Notes under the pieces: generated by a model
The model's database searches: none
What the model was told of the DNA's origin: nothing
Seen by the model: the letters and a program-made list of their open reading frames with translations, nothing else
Shown here: one piece after another, positions 26,928 through 35,337 of the stretch
Position numbering within the stretch: position 1 is the first letter of the stretch
Layout of the letters: each line of letters opens with the position of its first letter
Assembly: GCF_018687975.1 (NCBI RefSeq)
Contig: NZ_CP061310.1
Location: 1,364,001 to 1,428,000 of the forward strand
Source: Polynucleobacter sp. es-EL-1
GTDB taxonomy: Bacteria; Pseudomonadota; Gammaproteobacteria; Burkholderiales; Burkholderiaceae
Direction: 5' to 3'
DNA length: 64,000 bases
Translations under genes and position numbers: made by a program

Positions 26928-29645
26928 TTAGGCATCACCAGCTTCATCAGAACTGGAGTCAACTGCTGGATCAGCGGCTACATCCCCGCCCTCTTCACCA
27001 TCATCCAAATCATTCTCATCATCAGAATCACTCTCAGCAATCCGCTGTAAGCCAGATAAACGAGTGCCTTCATCGACGTTGATTAAGGTGACGCCTTGAG
27101 TAGCGCGACCCATTTCACGAATCTCAGAAACGCGCGTGCGCACTAAGATGCCACCAGTCGTAATCAACATGATTTGATCTTCAGGAGAAACCAAAGCAGC
27201 AGCAACTACTTTACCGTTACGCTCAGTTGTCTGAATTGCAATCATGCCTTTAGTACCACGACCATGGCGAGTGTATTCACCAATTGGAGTACGTTTACCA
27301 AAGCCATTCTCGGTTGCAGTCAATACGCTGCTTGGAATAGCGAGGCCATTTGCATCTACGACAACTGCTTCAGCACCTTCGGCAGCTTCAGCTGGAGCAA
27401 CCAACATCGCAATCACTTGATGACCTTCACCCAAGTTCATACCGCGTACGCCGCGTGCTGTACGACCCATTGGGCGCACATCGTTCTCATCAAAGCGCAC
27501 TGCTTTACCAGCATCAGAGAAGAGCATCACATCATGCTGACCATCGGTAATTGCTGCGCCTACCAAGAAGTCATTCTCATTCAAATCAACCGCAATAATT
27601 CCGGCCTTACGAGGATTAGAGAAGTCGGACAAGCGTGTCTTCTTCACTGTACCCAAACTGGTTGCCATAAAGACGTAATGATCATCTTGATAGCCCTTGA
27701 TCGGGAGAATCACCGTAATCTTTTCGCCTTCAATCAGCGGGAACATATTGACGATTGGCTTACCGCGTGAGTTGCGACTTCCTTGGGGGACTTCCCACAC
27801 TTTGAGCCAGTACATCCGTCCACGATCAGAGAAGCACAGAATGATGTCGTGCGTATTCGCAACGAAGAGCGTTTCAATCCAATCTTCATTCTTGGTAGCT
27901 GCAGCTTGTTTGCCGCGACCGCCACGTTTTTGCGCACGGTATTCACTCAGAGGCTGACTCTTCATGTAACCCGTGTTAGAAAGTGTGACCACCATGTCTT
28001 GTGGAGTGATCAAATCTTCTGTGAACAACTCGGTGGCATTCATTTCAATGAATGAACGACGACCTGAGTCACCACCGGCAATACCAAACTCGGCTTGTAC
28101 TTCTTTCAATTCAGACTCGATGACTTGAGTGACACGCTCTGGCTTAGCAAGCAAATCAAGAAGGTCAGAAATCTCCGCCATGACATCTTTGTACTCATTC
28201 ACAATCTTGTCTTGCTCAAGGCCAGTCAAGCGTTGCAAACGCATCTGCAAAATTTCTTGTGCTTGGCTATCAGACAAGCGATAGAGGCCTGTTGTCTGCA
28301 TACCGTATTCAGGTAATAAACCTTCAGGACGGTAAGCATTACGACCACCAGGGGTATCCGTCTCCGCACGAGCCAACATCTCACGCACCATGGAAGAATC
28401 CCATGCCTTGCTCATCAATTCTGACTTAGCAATCACTGGGTTTGCTGCAGCTTTAATGATGGCAATAAATTCATCGATATTTGCCAATGCAACTGCCAAG
28501 CCTTCTAAGACATGACCACGCTCACGTGCTTTGCGTAATTCAAAAATCGTACGACGTGTTACCACTTCACGACGATGCTGTAAGAAATACTCGAGCATTT
28601 GCTTCAAGTTCAGCAAGCGTGGCTGGTTATCCACCAAGGCCACCATGTTCATGCCGAAGTTGTCTTGCAGTTGAGTGCTCTTATAGAGATTATTCAAAAC
28701 AACCTCTGGTACTTCACCACGCTTGAGTTCAATCACTACTCGCATACCTGACTTATCAGACTCATCACGCAGATCAGAGATACCTTCTACTTTTTTCTCG
28801 TTAACCAACTCAGCAATACGTTCGAGTAAATTCTTTTTATTTACTTGGTATGGCAACTCATCAACGATGATGGCCTGACGCGCGCCCTTATCAATATCTT
28901 CAAAATGGGTCTTAGCACGCATCACCACACGGCCACGACCTGTGCGATACCCCTCCCGAACCCCTTGAACACCATAAATAATGCCGGCAGTCGGGAAATC
29001 TGGCGCCGGGATGATCTCAATGAGCTCATCAATCGTGCACTCTGGGTTATGAAGGACATGTAAACAGGCCGAAACCACCTCATCTAGGTTGTGAGGGGGG
29101 ATATTGGTCGCCATACCCACCGCAATGCCTGAGCTACCGTTAATCAGCAAATTAGGCACTTTTGCAGGAAGAATCAGGGGTTCCTTCTCACTACCATCGT
29201 AGTTAGGCCCGAAATCCACGGTTTCCTTGTCCAAATCAGCCAATAACTCATGGGCGATCTTACGAAGGCGAATCTCGGTATACCGCATTGCAGCAGCGTT
29301 ATCGCCGTCTACAGAGCCAAAGTTACCCTGCCCGTCAACCAGCATATAGCGCAGAGAGAAGTCCTGGGCCATACGAACAATCGTGTCATACACCGCAGAA
29401 TCGCCATGCGGATGGTATTTACCGATCACATCGCCAACTATACGGGCAGATTTTTTGTAAGCACGGTTCCAATCGTTGTTTAATTCATACATCGCAAATA
29501 AGACCCGGCGATGAACCGGTTTGAGGCCGTCACGTACGTCTGGCAGGGCTCTGCCGACAATGACGCTCATTGCGTAGTCCAAATAGGACCGCCGCATTTC
29601 GTCTTCGAGGGATATTGGTAGTGTTTCTTTAGCGGCTTGTTCCAT
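26928..29645 (-). CDS. gyrA: DNA gyrase subunit A
   Basis: Breaks and rejoins DNA during supercoiling. N-terminal RRSYLDYAMSVIVGRALPD, the quinolone-determining region YHPHGDSAVYDTIVRMAQ (Ser and Asp at the sites equivalent to E. coli 83 and 87, the susceptible-type residues), the active-site Tyr in AAMRYTEIRL, and the GyrA box as QKRGGRGK. The C-terminus ends in an acidic tail rich in Asp, Glu and Ser. 905 residues. First gene of the long block; divergent from the OmpA-like gene. Confidence 0.98.
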   Translation of the reverse strand: MEQAAKETLPISLEDEMRRSYLDYAMSVIVGRALPDVRDGLKPVHRRVLFAMYELNNDWNRAYKKSARIVGDVIGKYHPHGDSAVYDTIVRMAQDFSLRYMLVDGQGNFGSVDGDNAAAMRYTEIRLRKIAHELLADLDKETVDFGPNYDGSEKEPLILPAKVPNLLINGSSGIAVGMATNIPPHNLDEVVSACLHVLHNPECTIDELIEIIPAPDFPTAGIIYGVQGVREGYRTGRGRVVMRAKTHFEDIDKGARQAIIVDELPYQVNKKNLLERIAELVNEKKVEGISDLRDESDKSGMRVVIELKRGEVPEVVLNNLYKSTQLQDNFGMNMVALVDNQPRLLNLKQMLEYFLQHRREVVTRRTIFELRKARERGHVLEGLAVALANIDEFIAIIKAAANPVIAKSELMSKAWDSSMVREMLARAETDTPGGRNAYRPEGLLPEYGMQTTGLYRLSDSQAQEILQMRLQRLTGLEQDKIVNEYKDVMAEISDLLDLLAKPERVTQVIESELKEVQAEFGIAGGDSGRRSFIEMNATELFTEDLITPQDMVVTLSNTGYMKSQPLSEYRAQKRGGRGKQAAATKNEDWIETLFVANTHDIILCFSDRGRMYWLKVWEVPQGSRNSRGKPIVNMFPLIEGEKITVILPIKGYQDDHYVFMATSLGTVKKTRLSDFSNPRKAGIIAVDLNENDFLVGAAITDGQHDVMLFSDAGKAVRFDENDVRPMGRTARGVRGMNLGEGHQVIAMLVAPAEAAEGAEAVVVDANGLAIPSSVLTATENGFGKRTPIGEYTRHGRGTKGMIAIQTTERNGKVVAAALVSPEDQIMLITTGGILVRTRVSEIREMGRATQGVTLINVDEGTRLSGLQRIAESDSDDENDLDDGEEGGDVAADPAVDSSSDEAGDA

Positions 29646-29805
29646 TTAGAAATAATATCATTTTGATGACTGATGGCCCCTATGCTAAGATTCTGTCAGT
29701 TTGTACGAAATTGAGATGTGTCGCTTTGCGGTTTTTTGCTTCAAAGTAGGGCGAATTACATTTAAGTTTGACTTTAATTAAAAAAGAGATTTTTGAGGAC
29801 TAAAA

Positions 29806-30381
29806 ATGAACAAAACCCTAAAAGTGTTGCTCGCTTCTGTTGTTACCGTTTCTGCATCTGCAGCCATGGCTTCTGATAACTGGGTAAACAGCGCTGGCTT
29901 GAACTGGAAAAACGGCGACGGCACATTGTGCTGGCGCGATAACAGCTGGACACCTGCAACTGCATCTCCTGGTTGCGATGGCTGGTTAGCTCCTAAGAAA
30001 GCTGCCAAATCAGGTGTAAGCCAAAGCAAGATCACTTTGCAAGCTGACACACTCTATGACTTCAATAAATCTGATTTGAAGCCAGAAGGTAAAGCTACTT
30101 TGGACAAAATCGCTAAAGACTTGAGCAAAATCAAGTTGGAAGTCATTATTGCTGTTGGTAACACTGATAGCATTGGTACTGATGCTTACAACATGGCTCT
30201 CGGTCAGCGTCGTGCTCAGTCCGTTAAAACTTACTTGGTAAGCAAAGGTGTTGACGGTAGCCGTATCTACACAGAATCTAAAGGCAAGAGCAATCCAGTT
30301 GCAAGCAATGCAACTGCTGAAGGCCGCGCTAAGAACCGCCGTACTGACATCGAAGTTGTTGGTACAGCTAAAGTTAAGTAA
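29806..30381 (+). CDS. OmpA-family outer membrane protein (periplasmic OmpA domain)
   Basis: Signal peptide of about 22 residues ending AAMA, a short region containing DGTLCWRDNSWTPA with two cysteines, and a C-terminal OmpA/MotB peptidoglycan-binding domain: LYDFNKSDLKPEGKATLD, GNTDSIGTDAYNMALGQRRA and EGRAKNRRTDIEV. It lacks the eight-strand barrel, so it is a short anchor type of 191 residues. A GAGG ribosome-binding site sits 9 bases before the ATG, and a strong terminator follows, both consistent with high expression. Confidence 0.92.
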   Translation: MNKTLKVLLASVVTVSASAAMASDNWVNSAGLNWKNGDGTLCWRDNSWTPATASPGCDGWLAPKKAAKSGVSQSKITLQADTLYDFNKSDLKPEGKATLDKIAKDLSKIKLEVIIAVGNTDSIGTDAYNMALGQRRAQSVKTYLVSKGVDGSRIYTESKGKSNPVASNATAEGRAKNRRTDIEVVGTAKVK

Positions 30382-30400
30382 TTCTTTTTACTTGTAAAAA

Positions 30401-30425
30401 AGCCCGCTTCTAGCGGGCTTTTTTA
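30401..30425 (+). terminator. Rho-independent terminator of the OmpA-like gene
   Basis: Perfect 8-bp stem AGCCCGCT / AGCGGGCT with a TCT loop, then TTTTTTATTT. Confidence 0.92.
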
Positions 30426-30478
30426 TTTCCGCTATATTCGTAATTCATCTAACCCGCATTACCCATGGTTTAACGCTT

Positions 30479-31168
30479 ATGAACGTCGATCAATCTGAAA
30501 TCGCTAAATTTAGCGCCCTAGCCCACCGCTGGTGGGATCCCAATAGCGAATTTAAGCCCCTGCATGCCATTAATCCACTTCGCTTGGACTGGATTAAGTC
30601 CTACGTAGACCTCAATGGCAAGAAAGTGCTTGATGTAGGTTGTGGCGGGGGCATCCTCGCAGAATCTATTGCGCAGTCAGGGGCCGATACTTGTGGCATT
30701 GATTTATCAGAAAAGGCTCTGAAGGTTGCTGAATTACATGCTTTAGAGGTGGGCGCTAGCCTGCAATATCGCTCCATTTCCGCAGAAGCACTCGCACAAG
30801 AGCAACCAGAACAGTATGACGTTGTAACCTGCATGGAGATGCTCGAGCATGTTCCTGACCCTGCATCGGTAGTTCAAGCCTGTGCAACACTATGCAAACC
30901 AGGTGGCACCCTCTTTTTTAGCACTTTGAATCGCAGCCCTAAGTCCTACTTATTCGCCATCATTGGCGCCGAATACATCTTAAGACTGCTTCCCAAAGGT
31001 ACGCACGAATATGCAAAATTCATCAAACCCTCTGAGTTAGTGGCATTTACCCGTCAAGCTGGACTAGAGATGATTGGCATCAAAGGAATGAGCTACAACC
31101 CACTGACCCAAGTCTATAGCCTCGGTGACGATGTGGATGTGAACTACATGATTGCGGTACGCAAATGA
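30479..31168 (+). CDS. ubiG: Ubiquinone biosynthesis O-methyltransferase UbiG
   Basis: Performs both O-methylations in ubiquinone synthesis. Begins NVDQSEIAKFSALAHRWWDP, typical of UbiG; SAM motif VLDVGCGGGILAESIA near residue 50; CMEMLEHVPDP and GGTLFFSTLNRSPKSYLFAI are further family blocks. 229 residues. Ends with a 4-base overlap with gph, a standard pairing. Confidence 0.97.
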   Translation: MNVDQSEIAKFSALAHRWWDPNSEFKPLHAINPLRLDWIKSYVDLNGKKVLDVGCGGGILAESIAQSGADTCGIDLSEKALKVAELHALEVGASLQYRSISAEALAQEQPEQYDVVTCMEMLEHVPDPASVVQACATLCKPGGTLFFSTLNRSPKSYLFAIIGAEYILRLLPKGTHEYAKFIKPSELVAFTRQAGLEMIGIKGMSYNPLTQVYSLGDDVDVNYMIAVRK

Positions 31169-31848
31169 ATGTGGCGCAAGTCAGTCCATTTAGCGGAGTC
31201 TTCTTTGATTTAGATGGCACCCTTGCCGATACTGCTCCAGATCTCGTAGCAGCAGCAAACAAACTACTGGTGGCACGTAAGCTGAGTCCTAAAGCATATG
31301 AAGTATTAAGACCACGCGCCTCCGCTGGGGCACGCGGACTCATTAGTGGTGCGTTTGGAATTGATCCCGATCACCCGGATTTCATTGTGCTTCGAGATGA
31401 ATTCTTTGCCAATTATGAAAAAGCGCTCCTAGTTGACAGCGTCATTTTTGACGGCGTCAATCATTTACTCGATCAATTAGATCAAGCAAAGCTGCCTTGG
31501 GGCATTGTTACCAACAAGAGTGAACGCTTCACCAACCCACTGACAGATCTCATGGGACTTCGCCAGAGAGCGATCTCCACGGTTTCTGGTGACACCACAC
31601 CCTACTCTAAGCCACACCCTGAACCTATTCTGCACGCCGCCAGAATGGCCAATATTGATCCCAGTAAGTCAGTCTATGTTGGTGATGACATTAGGGACAT
31701 CGTGGCAGGTAAAGCAGCTGGCATGCAAACGATCGCAGCAGCCTATGGCTACTGTGGTTGCGATGAGCCACCCGAGGCCTGGGGCGCTGATTACCTCGTG
31801 CGCCATCCACTAGAGCTACTAGAAATCATCTTCCCCAATAGGGCTTAA
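31165..31848 (+). CDS. gph: Phosphoglycolate phosphatase (HAD family)
   Basis: HAD phosphatase, 227 residues. Nucleophile motif FFDLDGTLADTAPDL, motif II IVTNKSERF, motif III lysine in KPHPEPIL and the acidic motif VYVGDDIRDIVAGKAAGM. The neighbourhood with ubiG is typical of Gph proteins that detoxify 2-phosphoglycolate; relatives act on other phosphates such as N-acetylmuramate-6-phosphate, so the substrate is not certain. Confidence 0.9.
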   Translation: MNVAQVSPFSGVFFDLDGTLADTAPDLVAAANKLLVARKLSPKAYEVLRPRASAGARGLISGAFGIDPDHPDFIVLRDEFFANYEKALLVDSVIFDGVNHLLDQLDQAKLPWGIVTNKSERFTNPLTDLMGLRQRAISTVSGDTTPYSKPHPEPILHAARMANIDPSKSVYVGDDIRDIVAGKAAGMQTIAAAYGYCGCDEPPEAWGADYLVRHPLELLEIIFPNRA

Positions 31849-31920
31849 AGCACATTCTTAAAGATATTGAGCAATTTAAGAGTATCGGCCTTAAAATAGA
31901 GATTCTTATGCATGAACTCT

Positions 31921-32279
31921 GGGGTCGACATGGTTTCGACGTGGATTACAAAGCATCAAGGGCATACCGAGGACCCGTTATCTCGTAAATCAATGGGAAT
32001 GTAATAACTGCTAACGACGAACGTTACGCACTAGCCGCTTAATTGCGGTTGCCCCTGAACTGATTCTCTCTTGGGTCAGGTAGCGCAAGCTACATCAGGG
32101 TCATATACAAGAGATAAGACTATCTCGCGTCACGAGGGGTAGTACGAAAATTTAGTGAATCGCTTGCGTGGAACATGTCAATCTGTGACTAGCAGGCTAA
32201 ATTAAATGATATGACTAAGTATGTAGAACTTGTTGTAGAGGATTTGCGGACGCGGGTTCGATTCCCGCCGACTCCACCA
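31921..32279 (+). ncRNA. ssrA: Transfer-messenger RNA (tmRNA)
   Basis: Rescues stalled ribosomes and tags the incomplete peptide. The 5' end GGGGTCGACATGGTTTCGAC and the 3' end GGTTCGATTCCCGCCGACTCCACCA form the tRNA-Ala-like acceptor and T arms. The tag frame runs from the resume codon GCT at 32010 to TAA at 32040-32042 and reads A-N-D-E-R-Y-A-L-A-A, with the protease-recognised ALAA end. CCA is encoded at 32277-32279. A hairpin terminator follows 18 bases later. The 3' end is a classic integration site, and the next 3 kb look like such an insert. Confidence 0.97.
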
Positions 32280-32284
32280 TTTTG
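32266..32284 (+). repeat. Left att-like site: 3' end of ssrA
   Basis: The 19 bases CGCCGACTCCACCATTTTG at the end of ssrA match 15 of 19 positions of 35338-35356. Inferred attL of a decayed element; the match is imperfect. Confidence 0.4.
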
Positions 32285-32294
32285 TCAATAGATT

Positions 32295-32314
32295 AAGGGC
32301 CTTCGGGCCCTTTT
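32295..32314 (+). terminator. Terminator after ssrA
   Basis: Stem AAGGGCC / GGCCCTT closed by a stable TTCG tetraloop, followed by TTTTC. Confidence 0.82.
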
Positions 32315-32340
32315 CTACTTCTTCCCCACAAGGCCACTCT

Positions 32341-32541
32341 TTAAACCACACTCTGGTCAGCGAACTCAACGTGTTTTAAATCAAGGCTATCTTTTCTCAT
32401 AAATTCATGCATTGGAAGACCCCTTTAGCATTTTCCAGAAACCGACCCCCATCCAATGAGGTTTTTTGGGTCCCATGCAGATAACCTCTTTACCCTATTT
32501 TGCTTAAAGGATTCTGAATTTTTTGAAGCAATGTCCATCAT
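32341..32541 (-). pseudogene. Interrupted reading frame next to ssrA (unrecognised)
   Basis: One minus-strand frame of 67 codons starting with two ATG codons at 32541 and broken by a single TAA at 32425-32427. The first part ends with AWDPKNLIGWGSVSGKC, which weakly recalls the DPxxLxxPG ending of some flavoprotein oxidases; the second part is MHEFMRKDSLDLKHVEF. Too short to identify. The rest of 32280-32599 shows only the ssrA terminator; I could not place a promoter for the following glycosyltransferase. Confidence 0.28.
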
Positions 32542-32599
32542 ACGCAGGCTTATATGGCCTCAATAGTCCTGAGTGGAGTAATTTGACTATCATTACCCA

Positions 32600-33754
32600 A
32601 TGACTAAAAAGAAAATTTTGATTGAGGGTTGGCGAGGTATTAATCATTCTTATGCAATGGTCAATCAATACCAGCTACTGGAAATGAAAGGGATGGGTTT
32701 GGAATTGCAACACCTGGACCTACCTTTTTACGATGAAAAATGGAATTTAATTGACAATAACTCTGGGTTCGAGGAGAGCGATAAGCAAAAAATTGCCTCA
32801 ATACAAGCTGCGGACTTTACTCAAAAACAAGACATAACTTATAGAATTAGCTTTCCTTATAGACTTTATCCAGCTCAAAGTGAAAAATTATTTGTATTTG
32901 GGACGTCTGAGTTACAAAATATAGATGGTTATATTTATGAAGATAGACTGCAAGAGGGCATCAATAATCGTAGTCTTACAGTGGTCACTCCCTCCAATTG
33001 GTCAAAGATTGGCTTTTTAAAAGCTGGATTTGATGAATCTAGAGTCGTAGTGGTGCCGCATGGTGTCAACCAAAAAATTTACAAGCCGCTTTCTGATTTG
33101 AGGCGAAAACAGTTTAGAGATGCTCTAAAGGTATCTGATGAAGACTTTCTGATTCTCTCCTTGGGCGCTATGACGCCAAATAAGGGTATCGATATTTTGA
33201 TAGCGGCATTTGCTACACTAAAGACAAAATACCCCCACTTAAAACTTGCTCTAAAAGACTCTAGCAATCTTTATGGCATCCGCATTCGTGATGTATTGAC
33301 TGGTCTTTACCAACAAAATCCTAAGCTGGCATCTGAAAATATTTCTAAATCAATTATCTCCATGTCAGATAATTTAACTCAAAGCCAATTAAATGGGTTG
33401 TATGGAGCGGCAGATTGTTATGTATCTCCATATAGGGCTGAGGGTTTCAATTTGACACCTCTAGAAGCAGCTGCTAGCGGTACGCCAATAGTAATTACCA
33501 AAGGTGGCTCAACTGATGATTATTTTCATGAATCATTCGCATTACATATTGAGAGCGTCTTATACAAAACAGGCAACACAACCGAGCTAAAACCTTCACT
33601 CGATAGTCTGATAGAGCAGCTTTCACTTCTAATTGAGGGCAAGGCAAGCAGATTAAACAATAGTTTTGCTCAGCAATTTATAGGAAAAAATTTCTCATGG
33701 TCTGTTGCTGTTAAAAAACTTATTGATATATTTAATCAAGCTAAATCAGGTTAA
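32600..33754 (+). CDS. Glycosyltransferase, GT4 family
   Basis: 384 residues. The C-terminal GT-B half is clear: VVVVPHGVNQKIYKP, LSLGAMTPNKGIDILI (donor loop) and the E-x7-E motif EGFNLTPLE near residues 280-288, followed by AASGTPIVITKGG. This is the retaining GT4 (GT1-like Pfam) class that transfers a nucleotide-activated sugar to a lipid-linked or protein acceptor. The N-terminal acceptor half is not like any family I can name. Followed after 5 bases by the DUF4422-like gene, so they form one transcript. Codon use and base content are more AT-rich than the neighbours, which with the ssrA position suggests transfer. Confidence 0.85.
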   Translation: MTKKKILIEGWRGINHSYAMVNQYQLLEMKGMGLELQHLDLPFYDEKWNLIDNNSGFEESDKQKIASIQAADFTQKQDITYRISFPYRLYPAQSEKLFVFGTSELQNIDGYIYEDRLQEGINNRSLTVVTPSNWSKIGFLKAGFDESRVVVVPHGVNQKIYKPLSDLRRKQFRDALKVSDEDFLILSLGAMTPNKGIDILIAAFATLKTKYPHLKLALKDSSNLYGIRIRDVLTGLYQQNPKLASENISKSIISMSDNLTQSQLNGLYGAADCYVSPYRAEGFNLTPLEAAASGTPIVITKGGSTDDYFHESFALHIESVLYKTGNTTELKPSLDSLIEQLSLLIEGKASRLNNSFAQQFIGKNFSWSVAVKKLIDIFNQAKSG

Positions 33755-33759
33755 TTTTT

Positions 33760-34554
33760 ATGAATATAAAAATATTTTGTGTCTTCCATAAAAACATAGA
33801 TGAATTTATTTTTAGGCATTTTGAAAAAGATGATTATTTATCAATCTTTTCTTTGTATGCTGTTAATGAGAAGTATCAGAAGAGGATTAATGGTAATGAA
33901 TTAGATTTGAAAAATTATCCAAATCTAATTTTAGAGAACAAATTAAAATTATTCCACCCAGAAATCCAAGCTAGAGGATTCTGTGAGACTTCTTGTTATG
34001 TTCATGTTGAAGAAAATGAATTATATGGTGATGCTGATTTAATTGGGGTTTGTCAATATGATATGGTATGGACGCCTAGAGCATCAAAATTAATTCGGAG
34101 CTTAAAAAATGCACCATATTCATCCGAGAGCTTATATGGAATGAGCGTTGGAAATATTATGGATGCTCAAGGAAAATTTCATCCGTTGGCATTTTCTGAG
34201 AAACGAGATTGGGGATTTCTTTTAGAAAGTTTTAACAAATTTTTCGACAAAAGCTATGGTTCCGAAATTTTTTTAAATAAACCGCTAACCTTGTATCAAA
34301 CATATTTGCTACCAAGAGAAGAATTTCAATCCATGAGTAAGTGGCTAAAACAGCTATGTTCAGAAATGCATCCATGGGCAAATTTACCTCCGTATGAGAC
34401 TCACTGGGGTTCTCTAGGCGGCTTTACTGAAAGGGCGGAATCCGTTTTTATTGCAGCTAAACTTCATGAGGGAAAGAAATTTCATGAGCTCCCGCTTAAT
34501 CATGATCCTAATATTGTTAGCATGCTGGGTATGACAAAAGACCACTACGGATAA
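33760..34554 (+). CDS. Uncharacterised protein, DUF4422-like (possible glycosyltransferase)
   Basis: 264 residues, no signal peptide or membrane segment. The start NIKIFCVFHKNIDE and the block CETSCYVHVEE-x-ELYGDADLIGVCQYDMVW resemble the opening and the YCELTALYWIWKN-IGLCHYRRYF-like core of DUF4422 proteins found in capsule and LPS gene clusters. The C-terminal GFTERAESVFIAAKL fits the end of that fold. Very AT-rich, with Lys, Asn and Phe in excess. It probably works with the preceding glycosyltransferase on a surface glycan. The family link is by eye and not certain. Confidence 0.55.
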   Translation: MNIKIFCVFHKNIDEFIFRHFEKDDYLSIFSLYAVNEKYQKRINGNELDLKNYPNLILENKLKLFHPEIQARGFCETSCYVHVEENELYGDADLIGVCQYDMVWTPRASKLIRSLKNAPYSSESLYGMSVGNIMDAQGKFHPLAFSEKRDWGFLLESFNKFFDKSYGSEIFLNKPLTLYQTYLLPREEFQSMSKWLKQLCSEMHPWANLPPYETHWGSLGGFTERAESVFIAAKLHEGKKFHELPLNHDPNIVSMLGMTKDHYG

Positions 34555-34659
34555 CAATTTGTCAACCCATTTACTTGACTGCGTTTTTTTAAACACCACA
34601 AGAGCCAATTGTTCTGAGCCTGTTAGGTCTTACTGCGTATACCCCGAAGGGGGTTGGCC

Positions 34660-34818
34660 TCAGGTTTTAAGCTTTTCATAGAACATATTGCAGTGGCTGC
34701 CTAAGTCGGTTAAGTATCTGAGCATTAAATTTTTTGCGCTGAACTCGGCTTTGGCCTCTTTTGTATAAAAACCATTGGCGTATTGTGGATGAATCTCACC
34801 TTTTATATTCCTTATGCT
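34660..34818 (-). pseudogene. Orphan 52-codon frame in the islet (unrecognised remnant)
   Basis: A minus-strand frame with no good start runs between stops and reads with protein-like composition (GEIHPQYANGFYTKEAK, then FSAKNLMLRYLTDLG). It ends at a TGA at 34660-34662. It could be the C-terminal piece of a lost gene. The stretch 34555-35443 holds, besides this, the integrase remnant, a hairpin, the right att-like site and a terminator, and no intact gene. Confidence 0.3.
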
Positions 34819-34889
34819 TTAGGGAGGGGTTGTGCCATAGTACCTACAGGTAGAATATTTACAAGCTGCAGGATTAAGACAACAACGTT

Positions 34890-35131
34890 TTAAACGCCTT
34901 GAGATAACTCATGACGGCAGGCTACAGCTCTCTTACGCGCCACTTTAAGACTTACCTCAGGTAGACGCCCAACGATCGGTCTCGACGCCTCCCAGCCAAT
35001 AAATAACGGAATACCCAGTACTTGCCGCCATTCTTCCTAATGTTTAGATTTAAGCCTGTTGAAACCAAGTCTGTATACCTGCCCGCAGCACGCAGGTTTT
35101 TAACATAGGGGTCTGCAAATCCAGTCTTCAT
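34890..35131 (-). pseudogene. Frameshifted N-terminal fragment of a P4-type tyrosine integrase
   Basis: From an ATG at 35131 with an AAGGAG ribosome-binding site, the frame gives MKTGFADPYVKNLRAAGRY, then GLNLNIRKNGGKYWVFRY and LAGRRRDRSLGVY, which is the arm-type DNA-binding domain (DUF4102) of P4-family integrases. After the Tyr at residue 57 one base is missing: a shift of one resumes the family pattern PEVSLKVARKRAVACRHEL, ending at TAA 34890-34892. Without the shift the frame stops at 34952. The catalytic domain (Arg-His-x-x-Arg-Tyr) is gone. This is direct evidence for a past integration event at the adjacent ssrA. Confidence 0.82.
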
Positions 35132-35298
35132 TAATTCTCCTTTTAAGTTGCTTCCCCATGCACAGTGCGTGATTAGCCCTAAGAGGTATAGGTTGGTAAA
35201 GTAACGTTAGATATTTATGGAGTACGGATAAGCTGGGACTTATTGCCGATTTTTGCTTTGGCGGCCTCTTAACAACAAGGACGTGGCTACTTAGGAAG

Positions 35299-35329
35299 AC
35301 CCAAAGCCTCTCAAGAAATATCTTTGGGT
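35299..35329. other. Inverted repeat near the right end of the islet
   Basis: Perfect 8-bp arms ACCCAAAG / CTTTGGGT separated by 15 bases, 9 bases from the right att-like site. No T-run on either side, so it is not a terminator. It might be a recombinase arm site or a chance palindrome. Confidence 0.35.
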
Positions 35330-35337
35330 TAAGTAGA

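Noticed and set aside
27174..27770. A 198-residue open frame on the plus strand opposite gyrA
   Set aside because: It lies wholly within gyrA on the other strand, has a cysteine/histidine-rich composition typical of antisense frames and no ribosome-binding site.
31867..31897. TTGAGC and TAAAAT as an ssrA promoter
   Set aside because: The spacer is 19 bases and the distance to the mature 5' end is long, so the match is too weak to annotate.
32407..32487. Plus-strand 26-codon frame MHWKTPLAFSRNRPPS near ssrA
   Set aside because: Short, no ribosome-binding site, and it overlaps the more protein-like minus-strand frame.
32368..34895. Possible diverged repeat CAACGTGTTTTAAAT / CAACGTTTTAAAC on both sides of the cargo
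   Set aside because: Short, AT-rich and gapped; could easily be chance.
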